A DNA stretch of 64,000 nucleotides. It comes from Closterium sp. Naga37s-1 (taxonomy: Eukaryota > Streptophyta > Zygnematophyceae > Desmidiales > Closteriaceae). Where the stretch lies: NCBI GenBank assembly GCA_947471745.1, contig CANJKZ010000436.1, positions 1 to 64,000 of the forward strand, written 5' to 3'. Positions 10,846 to 21,480 of this stretch are shown here, piece after piece (position 1 is the first letter of the stretch; each line of letters starts with the position of its first letter). The notes under the pieces were generated by a model, which was given only the letters and a program-made list of their open reading frames with translations, was not told the origin of the DNA and did no database searches. Position numbers and translations under genes: made by a program.

Positions 10846-11332
10846 GAAAGGGCGGCGCGACTCGGGCCGGCTCAGCGTGCGTTCGTCTTCCCGAACAAGT
10901 TCCTCATCGACAATGGCGACCTTGGAGATGTCATTCTTGCCCACCGGGCGATTGCAGGGCCCAGCATTGCGTAGGCTATTTGACCTGGTGCTAAAACTGC
11001 TGGTTGTTAGAATGCTGAATAATGGTTGTTGTAACCCGGAATATTGAATGTAATTCTGAAATCCTCAATACCCAAAATACAACAAAACCAACATCCAGTT
11101 TTAAAAAATTTTGTACCGAAATTGCACCAAAACGGATTGCGCCCGAATGTCATCCGGAAAAGCTCGCGTGCCAATTTGAAACTTGACCCAAGCCAAACCT
11201 TGTCGCGAGATGTGTGTCGGAGCTCCTATCAAATGATTCCAACCGTCGGTCGAAATTGGGTCCGGATTTTTTTACGCGAAGACAACCCCAATCAAAATTC
11301 GTCCAAACTTGGCATAGGGTTTTTGTGATGTA
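10846..11332. other. Region between C1 leader and C3, no gene seen
   Basis: Mixed sequence with no open frame of recognisable content. I looked for a 5' LTR of C1 (the GTAGGCTRTAGTGGGG block) on both strands and did not find one. From about 11,000 the composition turns AT-rich. C3 homology starts abruptly at about 11,333. Confidence 0.5.
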
Positions 11333-13096
11333 GACTACGCCGCGAGTCTTGTTGCTGAGTCTGAGTCTGTCTGTCCTCCGTCCGTCGGGGGTGAGTGTGC
11401 TCTTGGCACGGACGTCCTTGAGGACAGGCAGGAGGACTTTCAGTGCTTTGCAGCCGCTGTACCTCATCTCGTGTCCATGCTGATTGCACCTGAGGGAGAC
11501 CCGGATGCACCAGACATCCCGACCCCGCGCTCTTACGCAGAGGCGATAGAGGGTCCCTACTCCTCTCAGTGGCAGTCAGCCATGGACGCAGAGATGGCAT
11601 CCTGGAAGTCCACAGGCACCTACGTCGACGAGGTTCCCCCTCCTGGGGCGAACATCGTCAGTGGCATGTGGATTTTCAAGGTGAAGCGGCCGCCGGGTTC
11701 TCCGCCTGTCTTCAAGGCGCGTTACGTTGCTCGAGGCTTCAGTCAGCGACAGGGAGTTGACTTCTTCCATACCTTCTCCCCGACCCCGAAGATGACCACT
11801 CTTCAGGTTCTGCTGCACGTCGCTGCTCAGCGAGACTTCGAGCTTCACTCTCTTGACTTCAGCACTGCTTTCCTACAGGGCAGCCTGCACGAGGAGATCT
11901 GGCTGCGCCGCCCACCTGGCTTCACTGGGGCGTTTCCTCCTGGTACCCAGTGGAGCCTCCGGCGGCCAGTCTACGGTCTCCGCCAGACGCCCTGTGAGTG
12001 GCACGACACACTGAGGACTACGCTTGCGGCTCTTGGGTTTGCTCCTTCTACTGCTGACCCGTCACTGTTTCTGCGCACCGACACTTCGCTGCCGCCGTTC
12101 TACATCCTCGTGTACGTCGACGACTTGGTCTTTGCCACTGCTCACACTGAGGGACTCGTCCACGTGAAGTCGGAGCTGCAGAAGAGACACACGTGCACAG
12201 ACCTGGGTGAACTCCGCAGCTATCTTGGCTTGCAGATCACCCGGGACAGAGCACGGTGCACCATTACCTTGACTCAGTCACACATGGTGCAGCAGGTCCT
12301 TCAGTGCTTTGACTTCACGTACTCCTCGCCTCAGGCCACTCCTCTGTCTACTCGCCACTTGCTCTCAGCTCTGCCTTTGAATGAGTCCGTAGAGCCGAGT
12401 GGCCCATACCCAGAGCTTGTTGGCTACCTCATGCACCTGATGACCTGCACTCGACCTGACGTGGCATACCCTCTTAGCATCTTGGCACGCTATGTTGCTC
12501 CTGGGAGACACCGACCAGAGCACATGGCTGCAGCGAAGAGGGTGTTGCGCTACCTGTGCAGTACGTCGGGCATGGGGCTCGTGCTTGGAGGACGGGCTCG
12601 AGTTGTCCTCACTGGTCACGCAGACGCTTCTTCGGTTGACGACTTGGCTACGCAGCGGTCGTCACAGGGTTACACCTTCAGCCTTGGTTCCGGCTCTGTT
12701 TCATGGCGGTCTACCCGCTCGTCCTCTGTTCTCAGCTCCAGTTGTGAGGCTGAGATCTACGCTGGGGCCATGGCTGCACAGGAGTTACGCTGGCTCACCT
12801 ACCTGCTGACTGACTTTGGAGAGGCGCCTCGTTCTCCTCCAGTTCTGTACGTCGACAACAAGGCCATGCTGGCCTTGTGTCAGGTGCACAGACTGGAGCA
12901 CAGAACGAAGCACATTGCTCTGCGCTACTTCCTTGCTCGAGAGTTGCAGCAGCGTGGTCAGCTTCGTCTTGCTTACGTGGCCTCTCAGGCCAACACTGCT
13001 GATATCTTCACCAAGGCACTTCAGCCTTGTGATCATCAGCGTTTCTGTACTATGCTAGGTCTTGTGCCTACCGGGCCTCACTTGCTTACCTCTTGA
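11333..13096 (+). pseudogene. C3: 5'-truncated copia pol (reverse transcriptase-RNase H)
   Basis: The frame is open from about 11,333 (DYAASLVAESES) to the stop at 13,096 and is collinear with the C-terminal third of C1. It contains SYAEAIEGPYSSQW, WIFKVKRPPG, DFSTAFLQGS, QWSLRRPVYGL (Trp intact here), YVDDLVF, TRPDVAYPLS, RNase H with GHADASSVDD and SSCEAEIYAG, and the NTADIFTKAL tail. Gag, protease and integrase are missing, so the piece is not autonomous although the remaining frame is intact. SVDD replaces WADD in RNase H, a likely damaging change. A polypurine tract and 3' LTR follow in the right order. Confidence 0.92.
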
Positions 13097-13320
13097 CTTT
13101 GCTTGTACTGTGATCTATATATACATGCTCCTGCATGCTTACCTTTGTTAGGTTGTGATCACTGTCTTGCTTGTTCACTTTGATGTATAATCCTGCATGT
13201 GAACTGGCCTTGTGGACTTTGAACCTGTGCTCGAAATGTGTGGTGACGTTGTGATCCACCCTGAGCTTGCTTTGCTTTGCTTGACTGGTCGTGTGACCCC
13301 TTGTTCTCCCCCACTTTGCC

Positions 13321-13330
13321 TATGGGGGTG
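13321..13330 (+). other. Polypurine tract of C3
   Basis: TATGGGGGTG directly before the TGTCAG start of the C3 3' LTR. Confidence 0.7.
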
Positions 13331-13463
13331 TGTCAGACATATATGATGTAGCCTGTGTAGGCTGTAGTGGGGTAGACAATAGGGGGTACAGCATTTCTAG
13401 GGTTTCATACTTGTACCTTTCTCATTCCTAGTCAATTCATTCATCGTTCTTATTCTCAGAGAA
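13331..13463 (+). mobile_element. 3' LTR of C3
   Basis: Starts TGTCAGACATATATGATGTA after the polypurine tract and matches the C1 and E2 LTRs through the GTAGGCTGTAGTGGGGTAG block. Its end is placed near 13,463 by analogy with the 131-bp E2 LTR and is approximate. Confidence 0.65.
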
Positions 13464-14204
13464 TCGACTGTAGAAATAACGAGCGCTGGTTCTGTAGGTC
13501 GCGTAATTCTCTCTAAGTTGAATTTCGCGTCCGATCTCGGCCGTTGAGTAGAATTTCGATCTGACGCTCCAAATTCCAACTTTTTTGGGGTGAAATTCTC
13601 AAGGCCGTTGAGATTCGAATCGATCTGACGGTCGAAATTCCAACTTTTTCGCCACTGGACCTGAGGAGTGTTCGAAAACCGGTTCGATGGGGACCTTAAA
13701 AAATAGCGCGGAACTGGTTTACGTACCCGAAATCGGTGCTTTCCTTCGTCGCCCTCGCGACTTTAAAAGCTAGGTTTTAGCGGTTGAAAAACTTCGCTTG
13801 CAAACAGGCTTTGATTTTACCAAGTGTGAGGATCTATGATCGAGCTTAGAAAAGTGGGTTTGAATTGAATGATCCACTAGGGTACAAGAGGAGGCTATAT
13901 ATAGGCTCGACACAAGGCCAGTTACCCAAGTGTTACGCGAATGTTCCGAGGGTCGCGAAGCGTCCCGAACAGAACCTTTCCAAACTTTGTAGAAATCAAT
14001 TCGGTGGAAACCGAATAGGCTTGAGTTCGGTGCACGTAACTTGGTTCGATGCTATAACTATAATATAATATAGGAATGCACCTAAGCTAGGAAATCAAGC
14101 ATAAATATGCATGATAAAATAAACCCAAGCTAGTAATAGCACAACAAAGTCCAGGCAAGCTAGCAAAGCCAGCATAAGCCATCATACTCTCACACCCCCG
14201 CTGC
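13464..14204. other. Flank with a degenerate two-copy repeat, no gene
   Basis: Moderately AT-rich. Two imperfect copies of a segment of about 80 bp sharing GCCGTTGAG, GATCTGACG and AAATTCCAACTTTTT lie at about 13,538-13,655. Nothing else is recognisable. E2 homology begins at about 14,205. Confidence 0.5.
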
Positions 14205-15385
14205 CTAGAGCTGCGTAGGCACGGTGTGGATATCTTTGCTCTGTACTATGACGCTATCCTTACTGCCATGTATCCTTTCGCGACAGCACCACAGTCACAC
14301 CACTGCACTGGTTGCATTCTCTCTGGCTGACCCCTCTGGGGGCCTGGTTCTTGCACGTTCCTTCACTGTTCTCCCGTGTCCGGCTATTCCGTCTGGCTCA
14401 CTGTCAAGTCTTCACCTCCCCTCGTTTTCTACAAACTTGGTGAGTAACGCCATCCTTCAGGATGCTTGGGTTGACACCTTTACCCTTGGAGGACAGCGTG
14501 TGGTGATCTGCACATGTGCGCGGACGGGCCTGTCACCTGGCCACGTTCACCCGTCGACCTGGGTCGAGCCTGTACACACTAACTACTGAGCCTCTTCAGG
14601 TAGCTACATCTGTGTCCGCGTCAGGTCAGCTAGCAGCCCCCTGTTCGTGTCACCTCCTGTCGCACCAGACTCTCCTTTGGCACCACCGCCTTGGTCACCC
14701 CTCCCTACCACGCCTCCGTGGCATGCACTCCCACCTCCTTGTCTCTGGTCTTCCCACATCTCTGCCTCCCCTCCCACCCTCGCCTGCCACTCCCTGCCTT
14801 CCCTGTGTCGAGGGGCAGCACCGCGCCGCTCCTCACTCCTCCTTGTTTCCCCCGACGACTGCTTCCCTGCAGACTCTCCACATGGACGTGTGGGGCCCAG
14901 CCAGCGTCCAGGGACAGGGCCGCGAGCGATACTTTCTACTGGTTGTTGATGACTAATCGCGTTACACCACGGTCTTCCCCTTGCGTAGCAAGGGGGAGGT
15001 CCCTGATGTCTTGATCCCTTGGATCCGCGCTGTCCGTCTCCAGCTCCGCGAGCGGTTTGACACAGACCTTACAGTCCTGCATCTGCACTCTGACAGAGGT
15101 GGTGAGTTCTCCTCCGACCTCTTGCGGGACTTTTGTCGTGGGGAGGGCATCCTCCACTCGTTCATGCTTCTGGCCTCTCCGCGGCAGAATGGGGGTTGTG
15201 AGCGCCGCATTGGCTTAGTCAGGGAGGTCGCTCGTACCTCCATGATCCATGCGGTTGCTCCCCATTTTCTGTGGCCGTTTGCGGTCTAGTACACTGCGCA
15301 CCAGCTCAACCTTTGGCCCCGTGTCTCCTTGCCGGAGACCTCGCCTACAATGCGTTGGACGGGGGAGGTTGGCGATGCATCTGCG
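14205..15385 (+). pseudogene. E2 left part: protease and integrase fragment
   Basis: Plus-strand translation is collinear with C1 from just before protease: LADPSGG, LPSFSTNLVS, TFTRRPGSSLYTL, LLWHHRLGHPSL, CLPCVEG, HMDVWGPA, LHLHSDRGGEFSS, RQNGGCERRIG and MRWTGEVGDASA. The zinc-binding and D,D,E residues of integrase can still be traced. It is broken by a frameshift near 14,530, a TAA in the VVDDYSR region (14,954) and a TAG near 15,286. Gag is missing. The fragment stops in the middle of the integrase C-terminal part and resumes at 21,481. Confidence 0.9.
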
Positions 15386-15800
15386 GAGATAACTACTACA
15401 ACGGGAGCTAGACTACGGGCTAGGCACGGGTGCTCGTGTGATCTCTGCGTTCGTTGGTCCTTAGTCGTTTTCCTAGTGCTCACACTGCTTGCTAGTTCAC
15501 GGGGCAATTTGGCAAGAGTTTCACTAGAGAAAGTTGACAATAATGGTCCAAATCAGTTGGTATGGCAAGACTATATCAGAGCCAGCATTCAGGTCGGTCG
15601 ACTGCCAGCACAGCATGGTCGACCGCGTTCCAGCACGACTCGGTCGACCGCGCTCCAGCAGTGCAAAGTCGACGGCGTGCCAACGCGGCAGGTTGACGGC
15701 GTGCCAGCATTGCTCCCGCAGAACAGCAGCGCACATACTTCGCAGGTGCTCGTACATGATTGGTGGGCTAAGCCTCGTCACCTGAACAGCGCAAGCACCA
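15386..15800 (+). mobile_element. LTR-plus-leader fragment of a third retroelement (X)
   Basis: This piece interrupts E2. About 15,386-15,530 resembles, in opposite orientation, the LTR at 25,451-25,607 (shared GTTCAC, GGCAA and GCAAGAGTTTCAC order). It is followed by a tRNA-primer-site-like TTGGTAT...TATCAGAGCC at about 15,558-15,587, then a leader with repeated GTCGAC and GCCAGC motifs (15,590-15,730). No gag or pol follows, because C4 begins at 15,801. Identification as LTR and leader rests on the parallel with the other copy. Confidence 0.5.
15590..15730. repeat. GTCGAC/GCCAGC leader repeat
   Basis: Four to five irregular repeats pairing GGTCGACNGCGT with CCAGCA. The counterpart at 25,230-25,370 has GCCAGC and GGCGGCTTGCCAGCG units in the other orientation. 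Confidence 0.6.
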
Positions 15801-16249
15801 AGTCATCCTCGTGCTGACAGCTCCACCTGATCCGCCACGTCGACCTCGGGATACCACCACCGAGGTCGGACTCGCCAACTTCGCCTGGGCGACCGTCGCA
15901 CTCCTTCGCAGAACCTCGTCACCCAGGTATCCCGGTCGACTGGGCAACCATGTCGACCAGCTGCTCCTGTATGTGCTCGTCGACCTCCCAAGTCGACGAC
16001 CACCCCAAGTCGGTGACCTTGCAAGTCGGTGACCTTGCAAGTCGGCGCCGACTTCCGAGTCGACGTGCCACATCGCCGACCACCAAGTCGGCGGCATTGC
16101 AGTGGCCCCGTGCAAGTCGACCAACCCCGTTGACCAGCTCGCCCAAGTCGGCGTCGCCCACTGCAACAAGTCGGCTGTACCTCCCGTACACCCAACCACG
16201 AAGTCGGCTCTGCCCAAGCGAGGACGGGGCCAACAACAACTCCCGTTGA
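15801..16249 (-). mobile_element. 3' LTR of copia element C4
   Basis: Direct repeat of 21,043-21,475, differing by a handful of bases and a 17-bp internal duplication (GTGACCTTGCAAGTCG region near 16,010-16,040). Minus-strand end begins near TGTCAACGGGAG after a purine-rich GCGGCAAGGGAG tract. CACCA at 15,796-15,800 equals CACCA at 21,476-21,480, a plausible 5-bp target duplication. Confidence 0.8.
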
Positions 16250-16379
16250 CACTCCCTTGCCGCGTTCACGCTTGGGCTCCCAGCCCACACGGCATCACTG
16301 CTCGAAGAATAGCTCGTCGGCGTGCACCCAACACATAGCACGCCGGTCACCGCACCAGCCATGCAAGAGGGCATGGCAC

Positions 16380-19300
16380 CTACTGCTGCACGTCGTTGTC
16401 GCCGTCGCCCACGTCGGCCAAGCGCACCTGGCCGATTGCGACGGAGCACCGGTTGAAGGCCGGATAGTGCAGCGCCTTCGTCAGGAAGTCGGCTGGCTGC
16501 TCAGCGGTCGGGATGTACTGCAGCAAGAACTTCCCGCGCTTCACCATGTGTTGCAGCCAGGCCTGTCGCCGCTCCATGTGCTTGAGGTTGCCTGTCAACC
16601 CCATGCCCTCGGCGACCGTGATGGCCGACTTGTTGTCCACCCTCAGGACAGTCGGCTTCCCGGCATCCAGCTGCCGGAACTCTGCAAGGAGGAAGCGAAT
16701 TCGGTGTCCTTCCTTGCCGGCTTCGGTGGCTGCCACGTACTCCGACTCAGTCGACGACAACGTCGCGCACTTGATGCGCTGGCTCGATCAGGAGACTGCG
16801 GCCCCTCCATAGACGAACACGTAGCCACCCGTGCTCGTCCTGTTCTGCTTGTCACCGGCGTCGTCGGCGTCCACGTAGCCGACCAGCTCCAGCGACTCAG
16901 GTCCACCGCCGAACTCCAGGGCGGTGTCACGCGTGTTGGCGAGGTAGGCGAGGCAGCGGTCGACCTCGCGCCAGTGCTGGTCGCTCCTCACCGTGAGGCC
17001 GCTCCCCAGCTTGCTGCAGGCGAAGGCGACGTCCAGCCTCGTCGTCGTCGCCGCGAACTGCAGCGAGCCGACCTTCTGCCGGTACTCCTCCTCCTGTCGC
17101 TCCTGTGCCTCCTCGTCATCGAACGTGAGCTCGGCGTAGGCATCGACTGAGACCGGCGTCTTCGGGGTGCGCCCGGTCTGCTCCTCGTCGATGAAACGCC
17201 TACGCAGCTTGTCGGTGTAGCCCTGCTGGTGCAGCCACAGCTTCCCCGCCGACCTGTCGCGCACGATCTCCAGCCCGAGGTACTTCTGCACATGTGAGAT
17301 CTCGCGCAGCTCGAAGGCGGCTTCCAGCAGCGCCTTTAGCTCGTCCAACATTGCGGCGCTGCTACTGGCAGCGAGCAGGTCGTCGACGTAGACCAGCACC
17401 CAGCAGGCCACTCCGTCGTCGCCGACTTTGAAGTACAGAGCCTCGTCGACCTGGCTCTTCTTCCACCCGGCGCCGACCAGCACATCGTTGAGCGCCAAGT
17501 ACCACAATAGCGGCGACTGCTTCAGCCCGTACAGGCTCTTCAGCAGCTTGCACACCCGGCCGGTCCCGTCGTTGAAGTAGTCCGGCTGGGACATGTAGAG
17601 CACCCTGTCGAGCTTGCTCTGCAAGAAGGCGTTCTTCATGTCGAGTTGCATCAGGTTGAGGTTGAGCACGGCGACGATGCTGAGGAAGATCCTCAGCGTG
17701 ACGTAGCTGCCCACCGGCGCGAACGTCTCATCGTAGTCGGCGTTGTACACCTGCGTGAAGCCCTTCACGACCAGCCTCGCCTTCTCTCGCTCGACGGTGT
17801 CGTCGATGTGGTACTTCGTCGTCAGCACCCACCGGTTTTTCATGATGTTGACCCCCGGCGGGCGTTCGACCAGCTCCCAAGTGCCCATGTTGAGGAGGCT
17901 GTGGATCTCCTCCTCCATGGCGGCCTTCAGCGCCGGGCCCTTCCAGCTCGCCAAAGCCTCCTTCACCGTCATCGTCGAGATGTCCCAGCGGTGTTCAGGG
18001 TCGGCCAGCATGTCCGGGTCGAGCTCCTGAAACTCCTCATCGTCCTCGGCGTCGTCGTACAGCAGGTCGTCGTCATCGTCCACGTCGTACACGGTGGTGA
18101 AGGCAGCGGGGACGAAGAAGTCCGGCGGCCTCCGAACTCGATCCGAATTTCGTTGTTCAGGCCGAACCTCCACCACGTCACTCTTGGTGGACTCCCCGGC
18201 GTCCCCTCCTTCGTCACCACCTTCACTGCCCGCGTCGTCCTGCTGCACCTCGGTCGACTTCCTGGTCGACCTCTCCCCTGTGGTCGGCTGCCCTGCCGAC
18301 TGCCTGGTTGCCGACTGCTCCGTGGTTGGCTTCACTGCTGCCGGCTCCCCTGTCGGCTGCTGCTCCTCGACCTGCTCCTCCCCTGTCGACGTCGGCCTCA
18401 ATCCCACGTCGACTTGCCACTCGTCACGTCGGCCACCAGCGATGCCCTTGGTCGGCACCGAAGGCGACGACCTACTACTCCCCTCATCGCCGGAGGCCGA
18501 CACCGAGGTCAGCCCGCGCAGGTCGGCCAGGAGCGGAGGGGAAGAGGCCGGAGAGGGAGGGGAAGGAGGGCGGACGGCCTCGACGTCCTCAGCAGCAAAC
18601 TCACCGACCTCGGCGAGCAGAGGCATTGTCGCTGACGAGGTGTTGGTTGGCGGGGTGGACGGCGTTCGGCCGGACACCGGCCCGTGCTCCGACTTCCACT
18701 CGGCCAACGACATCTCCTCGTAGAACACCACGCCCGACGTGGTGACTACCCGGTTGGCGTCGACGTCGAGGAGCTCCCAGCCCTTGCTCGCCGCCGACAC
18801 CCCAAGGTGAAGGCCCCACCTGGCCTTCAGCTTCAGCTTCCCACCACGCTGCTGCTCGGGGACAAGGAACTGCGCCACACAGCCCCACACCCTCGCCATC
18901 GACAGGTCGGGCTTCTGGCCGACCAGCAGCTGGTACGGCGTCGTCCCCGGCGGCAGCGTCGACCGCTCAAGGCAGTTGCGGACCCAGATGGCCTGCCGCA
19001 GAGCGAGGTGCCACTAGTGGTGCTGCACGCCCATGTGTAGCAGCATCGTCCGCACCGACTCCACCACCGTCCTCATCTCCCGCTCCGCCATGCCGTTCTG
19101 CTGCGGGGTGTAAGGGCAGGTAAGGTCGTGGACGATCCCTTGTCCATCCACGAAGTCGGTGAACTTCTTCCCGAGGAACTTCCCTCCTCGGTCGGAGCGA
19201 AGCATCAGCACCGGCTTCTGCGTCTGCCTTTCCACCAACACCAGCCACTTCTGGAACTCCAGCAACACATCCGACTTCTTGGCGATCGTCCTCACCCACA

Positions 19301-21026
19301 CGAAGCGGGTCTTGCGGTCCTTCAGCAGCAGGAAGTACAGGCTGCCGTCCTTGGCAGCCACGCGGAACGGCCCGCACAGGTCGATGTGCACGACGGCCAG
19401 CACGTCGTCGGCGTCGGAGCCTTGGTCGGGGAAGGTGTGCCGCGCCAGCTTCCCGCCGACGCACGAGACACACGGTGAGTCGGCGCCCGTCGCCGACTTG
19501 AGGTCCAGCCCAATGGCGACCTCGTTCTTCGCCGAGCTCTTGATGGTGTCCATGCCGACGTGCGCAAGTCTAGCATGCATCCTGTCCGGCGTCGCCTTCG
19601 TTTTCGAGACGAACGCCCGCAGGGCCACAACCTCCGTCGTGGGCGACGTCAACCTCGTTGAGCAGGGACGCAGGTCGGTGCAGAGGACACGCCCTGAGTA
19701 CGTCGCCCGACCGAGCACCTCTCCCGTTGCCGAGACGAGCAGCATCCCGTCGCCGTCCTCTTGCAGCTTCACGCCGTGCTCCTTCAGCTGGCCGGACGAC
19801 AGCAAGTTCGCCCGCACACCCGGGACGTACAGCACGTCGGGGATGAGCACCTGCTTCCCGGCCTCCCCTTGCAAAGCGATGGTGCCGCGGCCCTGGATGT
19901 CCTGCAGTGCCCCATTGAAGCCGCGCACGTGCTTGATGGAGCCGCTCGGCTGCAGGTCGACGAAGACTTCCTTCGTTCCCATCAGGTGGTGGGAGCAACC
20001 GCTGTCGAGCAGTACCACCGCCGGGTTCGCCTGCACAGCTGCCGCCACCACCTGGAAGTCCTCCCCGGCCTCTGGCGCCAGCGAGACGGTCGGCTCCACG
20101 ACGCCGACCAGCGAGCACGACGCCGTCTTGTCGTTCCGCCCCTTGCCGCCTGCAGAGGAGTCGGCGTCCTTCGCCGAGGTCGACGTCGTCGACTGCTTCT
20201 CCTTGCGCGGCTTGTTTCCTCCTCGACGAGGACGACGACTGCCAGACCTCCCGCGGCCTCCCTTGGCGTCGTCGTCGTCGGAGTCACTGCGGTCGGGGCA
20301 CTCGTAGGAGAGGTGGTCGGGGTCGCCGCACAGCCAGCACTCCCGTCGTCGACCTCCTCCTCCTCGACCGCTGTCTTTGGTCGACTTCTTCTTGTCGACC
20401 TCCTTGGCCGGCTTCCAGCCACTGCTACCGCCACCGCCGGACTGTCCGCGCTGCCCCGCTCGACCTCCTTGCTGCGCCGGGGCGACGAAGTTTGCCTGCG
20501 CCAAGAGCTCCTGTGACCGCTCAGCCTCCTGCATCGCCTCATCCTGCAGGATGTACGAGGTCAGATTGTCCTCGTTGAGCGTCGTCCTCGTGCTCAGTGC
20601 CATTGACAGCCGCTTCAGGAGGTTGTAGCTGCTCGAGAGTCCCTGCATAACGTGGGTGACGTACGACGCCGTCGAGTACTGCGCGCCGGCCATCCTGATG
20701 GTGGCGAGAATTCGCCGGGCCCGGTTGCAGTAGTCGGTCGCCGTCTCCTCGTCGCCCATACGCAGATGAGTCAGCTGCCCCTCCAGCTGGGCGATGAACA
20801 AGTCGTCGGTGACTTGGTAGGTCGACTCGATGAAGTGCCATGCCCGGTGGCCGGCGTCGAGGTACTCCCGGCACCATTTCAAAGCGATCTGCACGCCTGG
20901 CGAGCAGCACCGCGAGATGACCGTGAAGGTCAACAGCTGCACGGCGCGAAACTCTGCTCGTAAGTCGGCGTGGTGCTCCTCCGGCGTCGCCACGGTCCCT
21001 CGGGCAAAGCCGATTAGCCCAGCCAT
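16380..21026 (-). pseudogene. C4 Gag-Pol of a second copia lineage, two nonsense codons
   Basis: One minus-strand frame of about 1,549 codons with two stops. Order: UBN2-type Gag starting MAGLIGFARG; zinc knuckle CWLCGDPDHLSYEC (canonical C-x2-C-x4-H-x4-C, near residue 232); protease LLDSGCSHHLMG (near 339); integrase HARLAHVGMD...CVSCVGG, HIDLCGPF, RSDRGGKF and PQQNGMAERE; reverse transcriptase GVNIMKNRWVL, MKNAFLQSKL, YGLKQSPLLW and YVDDLLA; RNase H GYVDADDAGD and SSTESEYVAATEAGK. A TAG at 19,015 replaces a Trp (QHHWWHLAL context) and a TGA near 16,787 replaces the Trp in AAVSWSSQRIKC. Frame is otherwise kept. Sequence is well diverged from C1, E1 and E2. The start at 21,026 may not be the native one, since Gag looks short at the N-terminus. 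Confidence 0.93.
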
Positions 21027-21042
21027 CTCCAGCTGGGGCTCG

Positions 21043-21475
21043 AGTCATCCTCGTGCTGACAGCTCCACCTGATCCGCCACGTCGACCTCGGGATACCACC
21101 ACCGAGGTCGGACTCGCCAACTTCGCCTGGGCGACCGTCGCACTCCTTCGCAGAACCTCGTCACCCAAGTATCCCGGTCGACTGGGCAACCATGTCGACC
21201 AGCTGCTCCTGTATGTGCTCGTCGACCTCCCAAGTCAACGACCACCCCAAGTCGGTGACCTTGCAAGTCGGCGCCGACTTCCGGGTCGACGTGCCACATC
21301 GCCGACCACCAAGTCGGCGGCATTGCAGTGGCCCCGTGCAAGTCGACCAACCCCGTCGACCAGCTCGCTCAAGTCGGCGTCGCCCACTGCAACAAGTCGG
21401 CTGTACCTCCCGTACACCCAACCACGAAGTCGGCTCCGCCCAAGCGAGGACGGGGCCAACAAAAACTCCCGTTGA
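21043..21475 (-). mobile_element. 5' LTR of C4
   Basis: Partner of 15,801-16,249. It lies only about 17 bp upstream (minus-strand sense) of the assigned Gag start, leaving little room for a leader; no clear tRNA-iMet primer site follows it. Identity between the two LTRs looks high, which suggests a fairly young insertion, but I did not compute it. Confidence 0.8.
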
Positions 21476-21480
21476 CACCA
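21476..21480. other. Target-site duplication of C4 (CACCA), right copy
   Basis: Matches CACCA at 15,796-15,800. If accepted, the C4 LTR ends are not the usual TG/CA pair, so the exact ends are open. Confidence 0.45.

Noticed and set aside
10087-10974. Long open frames on both strands (285 and 293 codons) over the 21-bp repeat
   Set aside because: The repeat unit is a multiple of three and lacks stops in several frames; the peptides are pure repeat (PPPTCAA, GRWRGR).
15801-21475. C4 as an intact autonomous element
   Set aside because: Two in-frame nonsense codons and a Gag start almost touching the 5' LTR.
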